Of a stretch of DNA of 64,000 bases, positions 16,987 through 25,349 are shown one piece after another. A model generated the notes under the pieces. The model was given only the letters and a program-made list of their open reading frames with translations. It made no database searches and was not told where the DNA came from. The position numbers and the translations under genes were made by a program. The DNA comes from VRUE01 sp036379955. GTDB taxonomy: Bacteria > Actinomycetota > Thermoleophilia > Solirubrobacterales > 70-9. The stretch covers positions 1-64,000 of the forward strand of contig DASVFR010000044.1 of the NCBI GenBank assembly GCA_036379955.1, given 5' to 3'. How positions within the stretch are numbered: the first letter of the stretch is position 1; every line of letters begins with the position of its first letter.

Positions 16987-17633
16987 GCTTTCCCGCCGGC
17001 GCCGAGGTAGCTGAACTTGACGGCCAGCGCCACGGCCTCGGTGCGGGTGTCGACTTCGAGCTTGGCGATCGCGTTGCGCACGTGGGTGTGGACGGTCGCC
17101 GGGCTGAGCTGGAGGCGTTCGGCGATCGCTTTCACCCGCAGGCCCTCAGCCAGGGCTTCGAGGATCTGGCGCTCGCGGGGCGAGAGCGTGAGCAGCTTCT
17201 CGACCTCCGAGGGCTTGCCGCCGGCGAAGTCGCCGCCGAGGAAGGTGCCGCCGCCGGTGACCGCTTTGACGGCGCGGGCGATGTCCTCGGCCGGGGCCGA
17301 CTTGAGCACGTAGCCGGAGGCGCCGGCGCGCAGGGCGAGGGCGAGCAGGTCGGGCTGGGCGTGGGCGGTGAAGACGATCACCTTGGTCCGCGGGCGGACC
17401 TTCAAGACCTCCTTGGTCGCCTCGATCCCGTCGCGCTTGGGCAGCTCGACGTCGATGATGAGGACGTCGGGCTCCAGCTCCTTGACGGTGTCGACTACGT
17501 CGCGGCCGTTGCTGGCCTCGCCGACGATCTCGACCGTGCTCGAGTTGGCCATCCGCGCCTTGATCGCCTCGCGGACGATCTCGTGGTCGTCGCAGAGGAC
17601 GACCCGCTTGGCGTCCCGCACGCCGATGCTCAT
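16983..17633 (-). CDS. NarL/FixJ-family response regulator
   Basis: A 216-residue two-domain regulator. The receiver domain (residues about 10-125) has the acidic pair in LCDDH, phospho-acceptor Asp in LIIDVELP, Thr in FTAH and Lys in VLKSAP. A LuxR-type HTH follows near residues 150-210, LSPRERQILEALAEG and VKAIAERLQLSPATVHTHV. It should bind DNA once phosphorylated. No histidine kinase gene is adjacent, so it is an orphan here. It shares no coding link with msrB other than a 4-nt tail overlap. Confidence 0.93.
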   Translation of the reverse strand: MSIGVRDAKRVVLCDDHEIVREAIKARMANSSTVEIVGEASNGRDVVDTVKELEPDVLIIDVELPKRDGIEATKEVLKVRPRTKVIVFTAHAQPDLLALALRAGASGYVLKSAPAEDIARAVKAVTGGGTFLGGDFAGGKPSEVEKLLTLSPRERQILEALAEGLRVKAIAERLQLSPATVHTHVRNAIAKLEVDTRTEAVALAVKFSYLGAGGKA

Positions 17634-17667
17634 CGTCGTGCCGCTCTGTCCCTACTCAAGCCACGGT

Positions 17668-18939
17668 TCACGCTGGTCCGATCCTCTCAGGCGCCCCGTA
17701 GGAATGCAAAATAGTGGGTAGGGTGAAGCCGCCGTCGGCGTCCTGCCGGTTCTCGATCAGCGCGATCATCGTCCGTCCCACGGCCACCGCCGTCCCATTC
17801 AGCGTGTGCACCGCCTGTAGGGATTCGCCATCGGCGGGCTGATACCTACAGTTGAGGCGCCTGGCCTGATAATCGGTCGTGTTCGAGCACGAGGTCAGCT
17901 CGCGGTAGCGCTCCTGGCTCGGAATCCAGGCCTCGCAGTCGTACTTCTTGGCCGCGGGCGCGCCGAGGTCGCCGGCGGCGACGTTTACCACCCGGTAGGG
18001 GATCTCGAGCTCGGTGAGGATGCGCTCCTCGATCGCCAGCAGGCGCTCGTGCTCGGAGGCCGAAGCCGACGGCTCGACGAACGAGAACATCTCGACCTTG
18101 TCGAACTGGTGGACGCGGAAGATGCCGCGCGTGTCGCGGCCGGCGGCGCCGGCCTCGCGGCGGAAGCAGGAGGAGAAGCCGGCGTAGCGCAGGGGCAGCC
18201 GCTCGGCCTCGAGGATCTCGTCGGCGTGCAGGGCGGCCAGCGAGACCTCGGAGGTGCCGACGAGGAAGAGGTCGTCCTTGGGCACCTCGTAGATCTGGTC
18301 GCGGTCGCCGGGCAGGAAGCCGGTGCCGTAGAGCGCCTCCTCGCGGACGAGGACCGGCGGGACGACGGGCTCGTGACCCTCGCCGCGCACGAGGTCGAGG
18401 ACGAAGCGGACCAGCGCCAGCTCGACCAGGACCAGATCGCCCTTGACGTAGGCGAAGCGGGAGCCGGAGAGCCTGGCGGCGGCCTCGACGTCGATCAGGC
18501 CGAGCTCGGTGCCGATCTCGAGGTGGTCGCGGGGCTCGAAGGCGAAGCTGGGGGGCTCACCCTCGACGCGCAGGACGACCGCGTCCTCCTCGGTCATCCC
18601 TTCGGGGGCGTCGGGGTCGGGCAGGTTGGGCAGGGCGCCGGCGAGGCGCCCCAGGTCGGCTTCGACTCGCTCCAGCTCGGCCTTGCCGGCCTCGATCGTC
18701 CCCTTCAGCTCGGCGACCGCGCGCATCTGCTCCTCGGCGTCCTCGCCGCGCTGCTTGGCCTCGCCGATCTGCTTGGAGAGCGCCTTGCGCTCGGCCTGGG
18801 CGCCCTCGACCTCGGGCAGCAGCTCGCGGCGGCGGGCGTCGAGGTCGAGCAGCTCGTCGACCTGCTCGGCGGCGCCGCGGCGGGCGAGCGCCGCCTTGAC
18901 CCGCTCAGGGTCGGAGCGGATCAGCTTCAGGTCGAGCAT
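17668..18939 (-). CDS. serS: Seryl-tRNA synthetase
   Basis: A 423-residue class II synthetase that charges tRNA-Ser. The N-terminal antiparallel coiled coil (about residues 30-105) binds the long variable arm. Motif 2 appears as FSSCFRREAGAAGRDTRGIFRVHQF with serine-site TSEVS upstream, and motif 3 as NGTAVAVGRTMIALIEN. TSCSNTTDYQARR is the expected serine-binding region. ATG 18939 begins the usual MLDLKLIR. A cytochrome c gene ends 12 nt upstream on the same strand. Confidence 0.97.
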   Translation of the reverse strand: MLDLKLIRSDPERVKAALARRGAAEQVDELLDLDARRRELLPEVEGAQAERKALSKQIGEAKQRGEDAEEQMRAVAELKGTIEAGKAELERVEADLGRLAGALPNLPDPDAPEGMTEEDAVVLRVEGEPPSFAFEPRDHLEIGTELGLIDVEAAARLSGSRFAYVKGDLVLVELALVRFVLDLVRGEGHEPVVPPVLVREEALYGTGFLPGDRDQIYEVPKDDLFLVGTSEVSLAALHADEILEAERLPLRYAGFSSCFRREAGAAGRDTRGIFRVHQFDKVEMFSFVEPSASASEHERLLAIEERILTELEIPYRVVNVAAGDLGAPAAKKYDCEAWIPSQERYRELTSCSNTTDYQARRLNCRYQPADGESLQAVHTLNGTAVAVGRTMIALIENRQDADGGFTLPTILHSYGAPERIGPA

Positions 18940-18951
18940 GTCTCCGGAGCG

Positions 18952-19350
18952 TCAGGGCGACTTGGCGCCGGGGCGGGGCGATTCTTCGGCTTCGCCGCCA
19001 GCGTACTTGGCGACGAAGCGGGCAACTTCTTCGGCCTCGTCGCCGACGACGATGTTCTGCGGCATGATCGCACCCGAGAAGCCGCCGTTCTGGATCGCGA
19101 AGAGAGCGTCGTCATACGTCTCGGTTCGCTGGTTGAGGTTTGGACCCTGCGTGCGCAGGCCGCGATTGCCGCTGCCCTGTGTGCCCGCGGCGCTCAGCGT
19201 GTGGCAGCCCGAGCAGTGCGTGGCGAAGAGCACGGCCCCGCCGTGGTCGGGTTCGTTGTCGGCGACCGAGACGCCTTCTTCGCCGAAGCCACAGGCGGCG
19301 AGTCCGAGGGCGGCGGCGATGGCCATGACTGCGATCAGTGCTGGGCGCAT
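18952..19350 (-). CDS. Lipid-anchored c-type cytochrome
   Basis: A 132-residue exported protein. A signal peptide with lipobox LAAC at residues 17-20 suggests lipid anchoring. A single heme site CSGCH lies near residue 46, and the distal Met is probably in GAIMPQ near residue 95. It should be a small membrane-tethered electron carrier of the cytochrome c6/c555 type. ATG 19350 is preferred because it starts the signal peptide; the longer open frame upstream is antisense to the flavin reductase. It precedes serS on the same strand by 12 nt. Confidence 0.88.
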   Translation of the reverse strand: MRPALIAVMAIAAALGLAACGFGEEGVSVADNEPDHGGAVLFATHCSGCHTLSAAGTQGSGNRGLRTQGPNLNQRTETYDDALFAIQNGGFSGAIMPQNIVVGDEAEEVARFVAKYAGGEAEESPRPGAKSP

Positions 19351-19380
19351 GCGGCGCGCATCATATTGTGCGGACAAGCG

Positions 19381-19875
19381 ATGAGCGCTCCCGACCCCGC
19401 CCGCTTCCGCGCCGCGATGGCGATGCTGCCCACCGGGGTGACCGTGGTCAGCGCCGGAGGGCCGAACGGGCCGGCGGGAGCCACGGCCAACGCCGTCTGC
19501 TCGCTCTCGATCGAGCCGATGCTGATGCTGGCCTGCCTCGACCGCGGCTCCCGCACCCTGCTGGCGGTGCAGGCGGCCAACCACTTCGGCATCAGCGTCC
19601 TGCACGCCGGCCAGGAGCCGATCGCGCGCGCCTTCGCGACCAAGGCGCCGGTGGCGGAGAAGTGGGCCCACGTGGCGTGGAGCGAGCGCGATGGGATCCC
19701 CGCGATCGACGACGCCCTGGCCTGGATCGCCTGCGACCTGCGCGACGTGGTCGCCGCCGGCGACCACGTGATCGTCACCGGCGAGGTGCGCGAGGTGCAG
19801 AGCGGCGCCGGCAACCCGCTGGTCTTCAGCGGGGGCGAGTACCGGCCGCTGGACGCGTATCGTGAGAGCGAGTGA
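19381..19875 (+). CDS. Flavin reductase domain protein
   Basis: A 164-residue FMN-binding split-barrel reductase of the HpaC/StyB type, which supplies reduced flavin to two-component monooxygenases. Features are FRAAMAMLPTGVTVVSA at the start, ATANAVCSLSIEPMLML in the flavin pocket, and NHFGISVLHAGQE. The ATG at 19381 follows the divergent cytochrome start by 30 nt; the same frame is open far upstream but lies antisense to serS. Its last 4 nt overlap the next gene, so the two are translationally coupled. No partner oxygenase is adjacent. Confidence 0.88.
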   Translation: MSAPDPARFRAAMAMLPTGVTVVSAGGPNGPAGATANAVCSLSIEPMLMLACLDRGSRTLLAVQAANHFGISVLHAGQEPIARAFATKAPVAEKWAHVAWSERDGIPAIDDALAWIACDLRDVVAAGDHVIVTGEVREVQSGAGNPLVFSGGEYRPLDAYRESE

Positions 19876-20510
19876 CCAAGCTGCGTCTCCACATCGCGGT
19901 CTCGCTCGACGGCTACGCGGCCGGGCCGGACCAGAGCGAGCAGAACCCGCTTGGGATCGGCGGCGAGAGCCTGCACGAGTGGCTCCTCCCGCTCGCGATC
20001 TTCGCGCGGATCCACGGCCGCGAAGAGGAGGGCGAGGTCAACGCGAGCACGCCGGTGGTCGAAGAGTGGTTCGAGAACGTCGGCGCGACGATCATGGGCC
20101 GCAACATGTTCGGCCCCGAAAGGGGGCCGTGGAGCGATGACCCGTGGCGAGGCTGGTGGGGCGAGGAACCGCCTTACCACGTCCCGGTCTACGTCCTCAC
20201 CCACCACCCGCGCGAGCCGCTGGAGATGCAGGGCGGCACCATCTTCCACTTCGTCACCGACGGGATCGAGTCCGCCCTGGAGCAGGCGAGAGAGGCCGCG
20301 GCCGGCAAAGACGTCTCGCTCGCGGGTGGCGCGAGCGTCGCCCGCCAGTACCTGGCTGCCGGCCTCCTCGACGAGATCGACCTCTCGGTCGCTCCGCTCC
20401 TCCTCGGCGACGGTGAGCGCCTGTTCGGAGGCGTGGGTGAGCCGCGGCTCGAGCAGGTCCGGGCGGTCGAGGCGCCCGGGGTCACTCACCTCAAGTACCG
20501 GGTGGGGTAA
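19872..20510 (+). CDS. Dihydrofolate reductase / RibD C-terminal domain family protein
   Basis: A 212-residue RibD_C-like reductase. The N-terminus LRLHIAVSLDGYAAGPDQSE, central ATIMGRNMFGPERGPW and late LAGGASVARQYLAAGLLDEI are family hallmarks; these proteins bind NADPH and reduce pteridine- or pyrimidine-like substrates. Actual substrate is unknown, and full RibD is not implied. The GTG start overlaps the flavin reductase stop (GTGA). A hairpin begins 1 nt after its stop codon. Confidence 0.88.
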   Translation: MTKLRLHIAVSLDGYAAGPDQSEQNPLGIGGESLHEWLLPLAIFARIHGREEEGEVNASTPVVEEWFENVGATIMGRNMFGPERGPWSDDPWRGWWGEEPPYHVPVYVLTHHPREPLEMQGGTIFHFVTDGIESALEQAREAAAGKDVSLAGGASVARQYLAAGLLDEIDLSVAPLLLGDGERLFGGVGEPRLEQVRAVEAPGVTHLKYRVG

Positions 20511-20511
20511 A

Positions 20512-20549
20512 CGCGACCCGGCAGTCGAAATCTGCCGAGCCCTGTCGCG
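20512..20549. terminator. Two-part hairpin between convergent genes
   Basis: CGGCAG/CTGCCG (20519-20524 and 20532-20537) forms a 6-bp stem around a 7-nt loop, inside an outer CGCGAC/GTCGCG pair (20512-20517 and 20544-20549). It follows the RibD-like stop and faces the end of the pentapeptide-repeat gene. Confidence 0.6.
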
Positions 20550-20558
20550 GGCGGATGG

Positions 20559-22127
20559 TCAGCGCCTCACCCGGGATCTCAGGGCGAACACGATCAGGGC
20601 GATCAGCGCAGGGCCGATGATCCTGATTGTGAAGTTGAGGTACATACCCGCAGCAGTCAGGTCGAGATGCTCGGTGGGACGTACGAGGGAAATAGAGTCG
20701 GTTAGGGTCCAGGCCGCGGTGTGCCAGAAGCTCGGTGGGTCCTGAAGGCCGAACGCCTGCAGGCCGGCAGCTATCAAGAGGACTAGAACGACGTAGGCCG
20801 CAAGCGTCCTCGCCGCCCGCATCCCGTAGCCGCTCAGCACCCAGTAGCCCGTGAGCAGCAGGCGCTCGACCCAGTTGTCCGCGCCTTCACGGCGCATCTC
20901 CATCTCCCCGTAATAGAAGTCGGTCGCTCCCGGGTAGTCAGCGGAATCTTCGCGCGCCTTGCGCATCGCCCGATATATGTCGGCGATAGACCCTGAGCTG
21001 GCGGGCGGCCACTTCTCCTCTAGTGCAGCAGGATGGTTCCACGCCACCGGGGCCCACGAGAGCATTGGGCGTAGGTTGTGGGAGCGGCGAACTACCTCGT
21101 CCGCCAGGACCTCGCGACGGTAGGAGCCGTCGACCACTGACGGCGCGAGGGAGAGCTGGCCGCGGCCGGAGATCAACAGGCCGTCGAGACGATGTAGACG
21201 ACCGAAGGTGCACTCGCTGAGGTCGAGTGCCTGCAGCACCAACCGCTCGATTCGCGTCCCGTCCAGCGGGCTGATCTTGGCCGGTGGCCCTCCCCCCGGC
21301 ATCGTCGCGATCAGGCTCGGCCCGAGGAATGAGGCACTAGCGAAATCACCCTGACCCCCTGGTTGCAGGAGGACGTCGGCGCCCCGCTCGAAGCATGCCG
21401 CGCTGGCATGGAAGGTCGGGCTCTCGACCCGCAGCGAGACCGACTGGGAGAAGCTGGTTCCGGACACGCTCACCCGCTCGTCGGCGCGCAGCTTGAGCGC
21501 CCGCGTGTTGTCAAAGCGAGCTCCCTCGAAGGCGAGACGCCTTTCGATGCTCATCCCCTCGGCTTCGAGCGGGCCCCCGAACCTGCAATTCGGGCAACTC
21601 AGCTCTCTTGCGGACACCCTGTCGAGGGTCGCAGGACCTTCGAACCCCACCGATTGCAGGGTCAGAGGCCCTTTGCTAGTCAGGCCCCGAAACCTCGCCT
21701 CAGTGGCGAAGATGACGTCACGAGCGGTGCCGAAGCCGAGGACCGCGCCGTCAAAGCTGGCGTAACGACGGAAGTCGACGCTGCGGAGCTGCAGATTGGC
21801 GGCCTTGACTTCCCGAAAGGTCGCCGAGCCTTCGAACTTGACCTCTGCAAACGAGAGGTCCGAGCACCTGACACGGTCGAAGGCGATATCGGCCTCGAAG
21901 ACGGCGCGCTCGAAGCGGAGCCCGTGCTGAAAATGTGCGTTGCTGAAATCCGCCTGCGCGAAGGTGGCGCCCGTAAGATTCAGGCCGGTTGTGAAGTGCG
22001 CACCGCGGCAGTCGAGGGCGATCTTGCCCGTTCGCGCCGCCCGCTCTATCGCTCTCACTATCTTGGATCCGACCGTTCTCCCTTGCAGGTCGAACACTTC
22101 CACGGCTGCGTCTTGCCAGTTCGCCAC
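20559..22127 (-). CDS. Pentapeptide-repeat membrane protein
   Basis: A 522-residue protein in two parts. Residues about 35-330 have degenerate five-residue periodicity (for example LTGATFAQADFSNAHF), forming a right-handed beta-helix. The C-terminus has a hydrophobic helix near 437-456, a short semi-polar segment (FWHTAAWTLTDSISLV) and a final helix near 492-515 ending in RSRVRR. This TM-loop-TM layout resembles a two-TM channel pore, which is inference only. A conserved-looking linker near 390-420 (IYRAMRKAREDSADYPGATD) is common in actinobacterial relatives. It is the first gene of the less GC-rich block. Confidence 0.75.
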   Translation of the reverse strand: MANWQDAAVEVFDLQGRTVGSKIVRAIERAARTGKIALDCRGAHFTTGLNLTGATFAQADFSNAHFQHGLRFERAVFEADIAFDRVRCSDLSFAEVKFEGSATFREVKAANLQLRSVDFRRYASFDGAVLGFGTARDVIFATEARFRGLTSKGPLTLQSVGFEGPATLDRVSARELSCPNCRFGGPLEAEGMSIERRLAFEGARFDNTRALKLRADERVSVSGTSFSQSVSLRVESPTFHASAACFERGADVLLQPGGQGDFASASFLGPSLIATMPGGGPPAKISPLDGTRIERLVLQALDLSECTFGRLHRLDGLLISGRGQLSLAPSVVDGSYRREVLADEVVRRSHNLRPMLSWAPVAWNHPAALEEKWPPASSGSIADIYRAMRKAREDSADYPGATDFYYGEMEMRREGADNWVERLLLTGYWVLSGYGMRAARTLAAYVVLVLLIAAGLQAFGLQDPPSFWHTAAWTLTDSISLVRPTEHLDLTAAGMYLNFTIRIIGPALIALIVFALRSRVRR

Positions 22128-22151
22128 GATTCCCTACAATCAAGCTAGATG

Positions 22152-22231
22152 TCGAGTTGGTCCTTGGCCGAGTTCGATTCTGGCGGCATCTTTCAGCCTG
22201 GGGGGTCCTAGGTTCGAGTCCTGGGTCTCGA
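22152..22231 (+). other. Possible degenerate tRNA 3' relic in an intergenic region
   Basis: CTAGG-TTCGAGT-CCTGG (22209-22225) folds as a perfect T-arm with one wobble. Flanks TCGAGTT (22152-22158) and GTCTCGA (22225-22231) could partly pair as an acceptor stem, sharing one base with the T-arm, but no credible D-arm or anticodon arm exists. It may be an old integration scar or chance. The rest of 22128-22326 shows no gene. Confidence 0.2.
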
Positions 22232-22326
22232 AGGCGTCGAAGCGTACAGTGCAGTGCGAAAAACAGTAGTACTGGTCAGTTCGCTAGACGACCTTCGAGG
22301 TATATCAACGTTAGAACCCCAAGCCT

Positions 22327-22357
22327 AAAGCCCCCTCGGCATTGCCGAGGGGGCTTT
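22327..22357. terminator. Bidirectional intrinsic terminator
   Basis: AAAGCCCCCTCGGC (22327-22340) and GCCGAGGGGGCTTT (22344-22357) form a perfect 14-bp stem with an ATT loop and A/T-rich ends on both strands. It sits 3 nt beyond the stop of the PIN-FHA gene. Confidence 0.85.
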
Positions 22358-22360
22358 CTC

Positions 22361-23458
22361 TTATGGGCGGTCGGTGGTGACTCTCCCCTGCCAGCTCGCC
22401 ACCGCATCGGTGCGTGGCAGCGCCTCCGCCTCGGCGATCGACCGACCAGATCGGACCAATTCGAGGCGCTTGCCAACTTGCATGACGTCGCGAATTCCGA
22501 CGGGCGTGAAACCTTCCTCGCACGGAACCTCATAACTGCGATCGAAGCGCCGCCGTTGGCTGTTCCATGGGTAAATGCGAACGCAGTGCCGGTTGTCCAA
22601 GGGCCTCACGGCGATTCGCCTACCGCTCATGCGGAGGCAGGCGTGCTCGCGACCGAGATCGGCGAACGCCCCACCTCGAGCCAACTCCGCCATCCGGGCG
22701 GTATTTGGCAGGCGCAGCCGTCCGAATATCACGGTTTCACCCTGCCGCAGGGTAAACCGCGCAACCGGCTTGCCGTCCACGAGCAACTTCAACTCCGCTT
22801 CGCTGCGGCGCGGGCCGAGATCGCGCAACGGTTCCCGACAGCCTGGGCAAAGCGCAGTCTCACTCTCCAGCAGAGGCAGCGTACGAAGCTCCTCCGGGGA
22901 GGTGTCCCTGGTCAGGCAGGGTGCGTCTGAGTCGCAAGCCCAGCGCCGCCGGGTCATGGGGTGGTCCAACGTGAGGCCGCGCACCCGCGCCAGTCGCTGC
23001 TCCTCCTTGCGAGAGACGTCGAATGACCTGGTGTTACGAGACTGCCGGCGAACAATCCGAACTTCTCGGTCATTGACGCTCCAGCTGAAGTGGCGCTCGG
23101 GCCGCCAGGCGCGTCGCCGTCGATGATCGAGGAACCGGTCGCGCGACAGCACACAGCCGCCGTGCTCTTCAGCGTAGTCCAGAATCAGCTCATCCGCGTC
23201 GCGCCTGCTGTACTGGAAGAGTCGCGCGCGTCGCAGTTCCCCCACCCGCTTCCTGTCCTGCTTGGAGAGCTCCTTCCGCAGAGACGAATCGGCCACCAGG
23301 TGGAAGACGGAGCTCTCCGATATCTGAGACCGCCAGGCATCGAGCACCAAATCGAGCCGCTCCAGGCTGACGTCCGTGGTCAACGTTCCGTCGCGACAAG
23401 CGCTCGCAACATCTACCGCGACCACTCCTAGGTCCACTCCGGACTCAACGGATAGCAT
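22361..23458 (-). CDS. PIN/NYN-like nuclease domain fused to a zinc-binding linker and FHA domain
   Basis: A 365-residue protein with an apparently novel combination. Residues 10-115 resemble PIN/NYN RNases: acidic residues at D16, D57, D87/D89 and D107 sit at strand ends, with DADELILDYAEEHGG and VLSRDRFLDHRR typical of Zc3h12a/NYN-type folds. C175, C181, C204 and C207 could bind zinc. Residues about 222-340 match an FHA phosphothreonine-binding domain (FGRLRL, then LGREHACLRMSGRRI, then NRHCVRI). A divergent operon encodes a Ser/Thr kinase, so the FHA domain may read its phosphorylation. Function is inferred, not known. A strong terminator follows directly. Confidence 0.65.
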   Translation of the reverse strand: MLSVESGVDLGVVAVDVASACRDGTLTTDVSLERLDLVLDAWRSQISESSVFHLVADSSLRKELSKQDRKRVGELRRARLFQYSRRDADELILDYAEEHGGCVLSRDRFLDHRRRRAWRPERHFSWSVNDREVRIVRRQSRNTRSFDVSRKEEQRLARVRGLTLDHPMTRRRWACDSDAPCLTRDTSPEELRTLPLLESETALCPGCREPLRDLGPRRSEAELKLLVDGKPVARFTLRQGETVIFGRLRLPNTARMAELARGGAFADLGREHACLRMSGRRIAVRPLDNRHCVRIYPWNSQRRRFDRSYEVPCEEGFTPVGIRDVMQVGKRLELVRSGRSIAEAEALPRTDAVASWQGRVTTDRP

Positions 23459-23469
23459 TGCCGCAGGAT

Positions 23470-24972
23470 ATGTTGCGGAAAATCAAGCTGCTTGGCGGAG
23501 TCGTGTTTGGCGTGGTCATTGGTTTGACGCTGCCGCCAGTGTGCGCAGCCGACGGACCTCCTGCTAACTCGATGTATCAGCCGAAGGAACTGTCGGTGGG
23601 AGATTGGCAGTACGGGAGCTACGACGAAAATGGCGTGGAGACGGGCGAGCCGGTCACGGCGGGCTCGGGGTCCTACTGCTCCGACTACGAGATTCCGGAA
23701 TGGACGCTGACCTCAACCAACTGGTATTCGTTCATCGGGACAGGGAGGCCCGTGGTCGTTCGGCTGGAAGGCGCTTACAGCTTCGCGATGGTCATGTACC
23801 AGGCGGCTGACGTGCCAACGGTAACGGACGGGCTCGCATGCCTGCGGCCTTCTCCCCGCCGCTACGAGTTCGACACCGAAGCCAGCACCCGCTACCTCGT
23901 CCAAATCGGCAACTGGGACCCCGAACCACCGATCCTGTTTGGTGCCGACTTTCGCCTCGACATTGCCGAGCCGACGCCCTATGGAAACCCGAAACACGCC
24001 TTGCCGCTCTCCTTTGGGAGCACCGCACACGTCGACAATTTCGGAGGTTCCCTGGACACACCAGCCCCGTACTGCGCCGGTCCGGAAAACCGCCCGTATT
24101 ACGGCGGCAGGGGCGTCTGGACCAAGGTGGACGTCTCCGAACAGGGAACCGTCCGCCTCGACATGGAGCCTGAACAGCCTGAATCCTGGTCGCTGAAGAT
24201 GATCGCCATACGCGCCGCCAGCGGCAGCCAGATTGCCTGCGCGGTCGGTCCGTTTAACATCCACGATCAAGGCGTGCAGCTAAATACGGAACTGGGACCA
24301 GGGAGCTACCTGGCGGAGTTCATGCCCGCGGTCGAACCAGGTGAGGAACCGTACGAAAGCGTCGAGGAACGCTGGGAAGTGAGCGCCAGTTTCTCCCCGA
24401 ACCTCGACATCGATGGAGATAGCTACTCACGGCCGGGCGACTGCAGCGACAACGATCCCGCCATCCACCCCGGTGCCGTCGACATCCCCGATAACGAGGT
24501 CGACGAGAACTGCGACGGGGTCGACAGCAAGCGCGACAGCGATGGCGATGGAGTCGCCGACTATCTCGACAAGTGCCCGAGCAAGCGCACCGGTGGGGTC
24601 GACACCGACCACAACGGCTGCCCGGACCCCAAACAGCTCGATCTAGTTGCCCAGGTCCGCCTCACCCTCCAGCGCGGCACCCTTCACCTCGCCTCTCTGA
24701 GCGTGCGAACGACCAAGGGCGCAAGGGTGACCGTCTCCTGTGGCGGGCATGCCTGCCGCACAGAATCGAGGTGGCTGTACGGAGGCCAGGGCTCCTTCAG
24801 CGGACTCTTCCACGGGCGTGTGCGCCAGGGAACCAAGCTGACCATCTCGGCGACGAAGCCACGGCACATTGGGATCGCCAAGCGCTATCGCCTCTCGGCG
24901 ACCGGAGTGCGTCTCCTGCGGGAGTGGTGCATCGCGCCTGGCAATGCCCACATGGCGATCGCATGTGGTTGA
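23470..24972 (+). CDS. Secreted protein with MopE/thrombospondin-3-like calcium motifs
   Basis: A 500-residue exported protein. Residues 1-27 are a signal peptide (basic LRKIK, hydrophobic core, cleavage near VCAAD). Residues about 30-310 are beta-rich with several Cys and no family I recognise. Near 312-380 come Asp-rich repeats, GDCSDNDPAIHPGA (MopE metal-binding type) and DSDGDGVADYLDKCP (thrombospondin type 3 calcium loop). The last 110 residues form another beta domain with paired Cys. ATG 23470 is preferred over a TTG at 23458 that would overlap the divergent gene start. It probably acts at the cell surface with the membrane kinase encoded two genes on. Confidence 0.75.
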   Translation: MLRKIKLLGGVVFGVVIGLTLPPVCAADGPPANSMYQPKELSVGDWQYGSYDENGVETGEPVTAGSGSYCSDYEIPEWTLTSTNWYSFIGTGRPVVVRLEGAYSFAMVMYQAADVPTVTDGLACLRPSPRRYEFDTEASTRYLVQIGNWDPEPPILFGADFRLDIAEPTPYGNPKHALPLSFGSTAHVDNFGGSLDTPAPYCAGPENRPYYGGRGVWTKVDVSEQGTVRLDMEPEQPESWSLKMIAIRAASGSQIACAVGPFNIHDQGVQLNTELGPGSYLAEFMPAVEPGEEPYESVEERWEVSASFSPNLDIDGDSYSRPGDCSDNDPAIHPGAVDIPDNEVDENCDGVDSKRDSDGDGVADYLDKCPSKRTGGVDTDHNGCPDPKQLDLVAQVRLTLQRGTLHLASLSVRTTKGARVTVSCGGHACRTESRWLYGGQGSFSGLFHGRVRQGTKLTISATKPRHIGIAKRYRLSATGVRLLREWCIAPGNAHMAIACG

Positions 24973-25349
24973 GACGTAGACGACAACGCTGGATCGGGCT
25001 CGGGATCGGCGGGGCCGTCTACCTGGCCACGATCGCCTGGTTGCTCTCACCGACCTGGACCCCGCCGGCATCTCACTCACGATCGCCGACGCCAGTTCGC
25101 CAGCTTGCGGACCAGCGTCTGGCAGTGCCTCCCCTTGCGGCGGCAACGGCCCCACCAGTCAACCCGCCCGGTAGCGGTTCGGGTAGTTCGGTGGAATCCA
25201 CGGGTGGCGCATTGGTGGGCTCCGAAGGGACGGAATCAGGAACGACCGAAGCGACCCCATCCGGCGTAGCCAAGGAAAGCTCTCCGCCCGGTGGAGGCGG
25301 TGCCGGCCAGGCAGGGGAAAGCGAAACGGTGATCGGCTTCGAAGGGTGA
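24963..25349 (+). CDS. Small single-pass membrane protein with low-complexity tail
   Basis: A 128-residue protein. A basic start (MWLRRRRQRW) precedes one membrane helix at about 11-29, then a Pro/Ser/Gly/Thr-rich extracytoplasmic tail. It overlaps the upstream secreted-protein gene by 10 nt and the downstream kinase gene by 4 nt (GTGA), so it is translationally coupled and likely part of one complex. No known family. Confidence 0.65.
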   Translation: MWLRRRRQRWIGLGIGGAVYLATIAWLLSPTWTPPASHSRSPTPVRQLADQRLAVPPLAAATAPPVNPPGSGSGSSVESTGGALVGSEGTESGTTEATPSGVAKESSPPGGGGAGQAGESETVIGFEG

